In this document: one piece after another, positions 60,711 to 64,000 of the stretch
How positions within the stretch are numbered: position 1 is the first letter of the stretch
How the letters are laid out: the number at the start of each line of letters is the position of its first letter
Assembly (NCBI GenBank): GCA_949316495.1
Contig: OX439004.1
Coordinates: forward strand, 54,964,159-55,028,158
Direction: 5' to 3'
Length of the DNA: 64,000 nucleotides
From: Amphiduros pacificus
Taxonomy: Eukaryota; Annelida; Polychaeta; Phyllodocida; Hesionidae
The notes under the pieces: generated by a model
What the model was told of the DNA's origin: nothing
Databases searched by the model: none
The model's input: the letters and a program-made list of their open reading frames with translations, nothing else
Translations under genes and position numbers: made by a program

Positions 60711-63700
60711 GCTACAAGGTGCCTTTGTTCACAGACACTGCAACAGGCCCCCAAGTGCTGACACTGTGTAGGCTACAAGGTGCCTTTGTTCACAGACACT
60801 GCAACAGGCCCCCAAGTGCTGACACTGTGTAGGCTACAAGGTGCCTTTGTTCACAGACACTGCAACAGGCCCCCAAGTCCTGACACTGTGTAGGCTACAA
60901 GGTGGATGTATATGCTGACACTGTGTAGGCTGCAAGGTGGATGTACATGCTGACACTGTGTAGGCTGCAAGGTGGATGTACATGCTGACACTGTAGGCTG
61001 CAAGGTGGATGTACATGCTGACACTGTGTAGGCTGCAAGGTGGATGTACATGCTGACACTGTGTAGGCTGCAAGGTGGATATACATGCTGACACTGTGTA
61101 GGCTGCAAGGTGGATGTACATGCTGACACTGTAGGCTGCAAGGTGGATGTACATGCTGACACTGTGTAGGCTGCAAGGTGGATGTACATGCTGACACTGT
61201 GTAGGCTGCAAGGTGGATGTACATGCTGACACTGTGTAAGCTGCAAGGTGGATGTACATGCTGACACTGTGTAGGTTGCAAGGTGGATGTACATGCTGAT
61301 ACTGTGTAGGCTGCAAGGTGGATGTACATGCTGACACTGTGTAGGCTGCAAGGTGGATGTACATGCTGACACTGTGTAGGCTGCAAGGTGAATGTACATG
61401 CTGACACTGTGTAGGCTGCAAGGTGGATGTATATGCTGACACTGTGTAGGCTGCAAGGTGAATGTACATGCTGACACTGTGTAGGCTGCAAGGTGGATGT
61501 ATATGCTGACACTGTGTAGGCTGCAAGGTGAATGTACATGCTGACACTGTGTAGGCTGCAAGGTGGATGTATATGCTGACACTGTGTAGGCTGCAAGGTG
61601 GATGTACATGCTGACACTGTGTAGGCTGCAAGGTGGATGTACATGCTGACACTGTGTAGGCTGCAAGGTGGATGTACATGCTGACACTGTGTAAGCTGCA
61701 AGGTGGATGTACATGCTGACACTGTGTAAGCTGCAAGGTGGATGTACATGCTGACACTGTGTAGGCTACAAGGTGGATGTACATCCTGACACTGTGTAGG
61801 CTGCAAGGTGGATGTACATGCTGACACTGTGTAAGCTGCAAGGTGGATGTACATGCTGACACTGTGTAGGCTACAAGGTGGATGTACATGCTGACACTGT
61901 GTAAGCTGCAAGGTGGATGTACATGCTGACACTGTGTAGGCTACAAGGTGGATGTACATGCTGATACTGTGTAGGCTGCAAGGTGGATGTACATGCTGAC
62001 ACTGTGTAGGCTACAAGGTGGATGTACATGCTGACACTGTGTAGGCTACAAGGTGGATGTACATGCTGATACTGTGTAGGCTGCAAGGTGGATGTACATC
62101 CTGACACTGTGTAGGCTGCAAGGTGGATGTACATGCTGACACTGTGTAGGCTGCAAGGTGGATGTACATCCTGACACTGTGTAAGCTGCAAGGTGGATGT
62201 ACATGCTGACACTGTGTAAGCTGCAAGGTGGATGTACATGCTGACACTGTGTAAGCTGCAAGGTGGATGTACATGCTGACACTGTGTAGGCTGCAAGGTG
62301 GATGTACATGCTGACACTGTGTAGGCTGCAAGGTGGATGTACATGCTGACACTGTGTAAGCTGCAAGGTGGATGTACATGCTGACACTGTGTAAGCTGCA
62401 AGGTGGATGTACATGCTGACACTGTGTAAGCTGCAAGGTGGATGTACATGCTGATACTGTGTAGGCTGCAAGGTGGATGTACATGCTGACACTGTGTAGG
62501 CTACAAGGTGGATGTACATGCTGACACTGTGTAGGCTACAAGGTGGATGTACATGCTGACACTGTGTAGGCTACAAGGTGGATGTACATGCTGACACTGT
62601 GTAAGCTGCAAGGTGGATGTACATGCTGACACTGTGTAGGCTACAAGGTGGATGTACATGCTGATACTGTGTAGGCTGCAAGGTGGATGTACATGCTGAC
62701 ACTGTGTAGGCTACAAGGTGGATGTACATGCTGACACTGTGTAGGCTGCAAGGTGGATATACATGCTGACACTGTGTAGGCTGCAAGGTGGATATACATG
62801 CTGACACTGTAGGCTTCAAGGTGGATGTATATGCTGACACTGTGTAGGCTGCAAGGTGGATGTACATGCTGACACTGTGTAGGCTGCAAGGTGGATGTAC
62901 ATCCTGACACTGTGTAGGCTGCAAGGTGGATGTACATGTTGACACTGTGTAGGCTGCAAGGTGGATGTACGTGCTGACACTGTGTAGACTGCAAGGTGGA
63001 TGTACATGCTGACACTGTGTAGGCTGCAAGGTGGATGTACATGCTGACACTGTGTAGGCTACAAGGTGGATGTACATGCTGACACTGTGTAGGCTGCAAG
63101 GTGGATGTACATGCTGACACTGTAAGCTGCAAGGTGGATGTACATGCTGACACTGTGTAGGCCGCAAGGTGGATGTACATGCTGACACTGTGTAGGCTGC
63201 AAGGTGGATGTACATGCTGACACTGTGTAGGCTGCAAGGTGGATGTACATGCTGACACTGTGTAGGCTGCAAGATGGATGTACATGCTGACACTGTGTAG
63301 GCTGCAAGGTGGATGTACATGCTGACACTGTGTAGGCTGCAAGGTGAATGTACATGCTGACACTGTGTAGGTTGCAAGGTGGATGTACATGCTGACACTG
63401 TGTAGGCTGCAAGGTGAATGTACATGCTGACACTGTGTAGGCTGCAAGGTGGATGTACATGCTGACACTGTGTAGGCTGCAAGGTGGATGTACATGATGA
63501 CACTGTGTAGGCTGCAAGGTGGATGTACATGCAGACACTGTGTAGGCTGCAAGGTGGATGTACATGCTGACACTGTAGGCTGCAAGGTGGATGCACATGC
63601 TGACACTGTGTAGGCATCAAGGTGGATATACATGCTGACACTGTAGGCTGCAAGGTGGATGTACGTGCTGACACTGTAGGCTGCAAGGTGGATGTACATG

Positions 63701-63768
63701 CTGACCCTGTGTAGGCTGCAAGGTGGATGTACATGCTGACACTGTAGGCTGCAAGGTGGATGCACATG
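60644..63768. repeat. Gene-derived minisatellite, 61-bp then 35-bp units, about 87 copies
   Basis: Four 61-bp units (GTGTAAGCTGCAAGGTGCCT..., starts 60644, 60705, 60766, 60827) begin inside the preceding CDS. The first holds its last 21 codons; the stop TAG sits at the junction to the second. From about 60888 a 35-bp unit GTGTAGGCTGCAAGGTGGAT plus GTACATGCTGACACT takes over. It keeps the first 17 and last 10 bases of the long unit and replaces the middle. Some copies lack GTGT (31 bp). All three minus frames lack stops, giving frames up to 398 codons without meaning. Confidence 0.96.
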
Positions 63769-64000
63769 CATTCTTAACCATTACATATCTCATCAGACTC
63801 TCACAATATGACACTGCAGATGATCCATAGTTAAAGGATCTATTATACAATATGCATTGGTACAAATAATGTAAAGAATTTATTTTTTTTATGGGCTGAT
63901 TATGTCAATTGTGTTTGTAGATTATACAGATTATGCTTTCTTTTAGAGTTCCTAACTTCGTTGATCAGAACAGTAAAAAATGTAAATCAACAGGTTTTAC
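63769..64000. other. AT-rich tail of the window, nothing recognised
   Basis: No AATAAA seen between the array and the window end. The 3' end of the membrane-protein transcript is therefore not located. Confidence 0.4.

Noticed and set aside
60834-63771. Minus-strand frames of up to 398 codons (MYIHLAAYTVSACTSTL-type)
   Set aside because: Products of the 35-bp array, which is open in all three minus frames; unit length is not a codon multiple.

Overview
This window looks like nuclear DNA of a marine invertebrate, most likely a mollusc. The evidence is an AT-rich, intron-type background, tRNA-derived SINEs with an AAAC-type tail, CR1/L2-like LINE fragments, a TA-flanked MITE family, and an extracellular beta-helix membrane protein of a type I recall from marine invertebrate genomes. 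The species call is inference. There is no operon structure, and most of the 64 kb has no recognisable gene.

Layout. 0-8 kb: MITE copies, a full-length SINE inserted at a MITE edge, and four short minisatellites. 8.6-16.5 kb: minisatellites of 26, 22, 63 and 51 bp. 17.3-20.8 kb: a two-component 43/40-bp array, then a TA-cored palindrome. 23.4-27.0 kb: a GC-rich 61-bp array, then a 12-bp array. 29-32.4 kb: short arrays, a polypurine tract and (TA)n. 34.8-38.2 kb: a 3.4-kb long-inverted-repeat DNA transposon, flanked by AGA repeats, carrying a degenerate XPG/FEN-like nuclease with a Cys-rich CXC tail; it is best compared with the Academ superfamily. 38.4-45.9 kb: LINE, SINE and MITE remains. 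46.9-55.8 kb: six more substantial tandem arrays, one born inside a LINE. 57.17-60.71 kb: the only convincing host gene, a large 3' exon of a beta-helix, multi-pass membrane protein. 60.64-63.77 kb: a minisatellite whose first unit contains that gene's last codons and stop.

Two things stand out. The first is the long-inverted-repeat nuclease element. The second is the density of unrelated tandem arrays: more than twenty, covering roughly 18-19 kb. At least two of these arose by amplifying coding sequence (the membrane-protein 3' end and a LINE ORF). The long reading frames inside the arrays are by-products of the repeat unit and are not called as genes.
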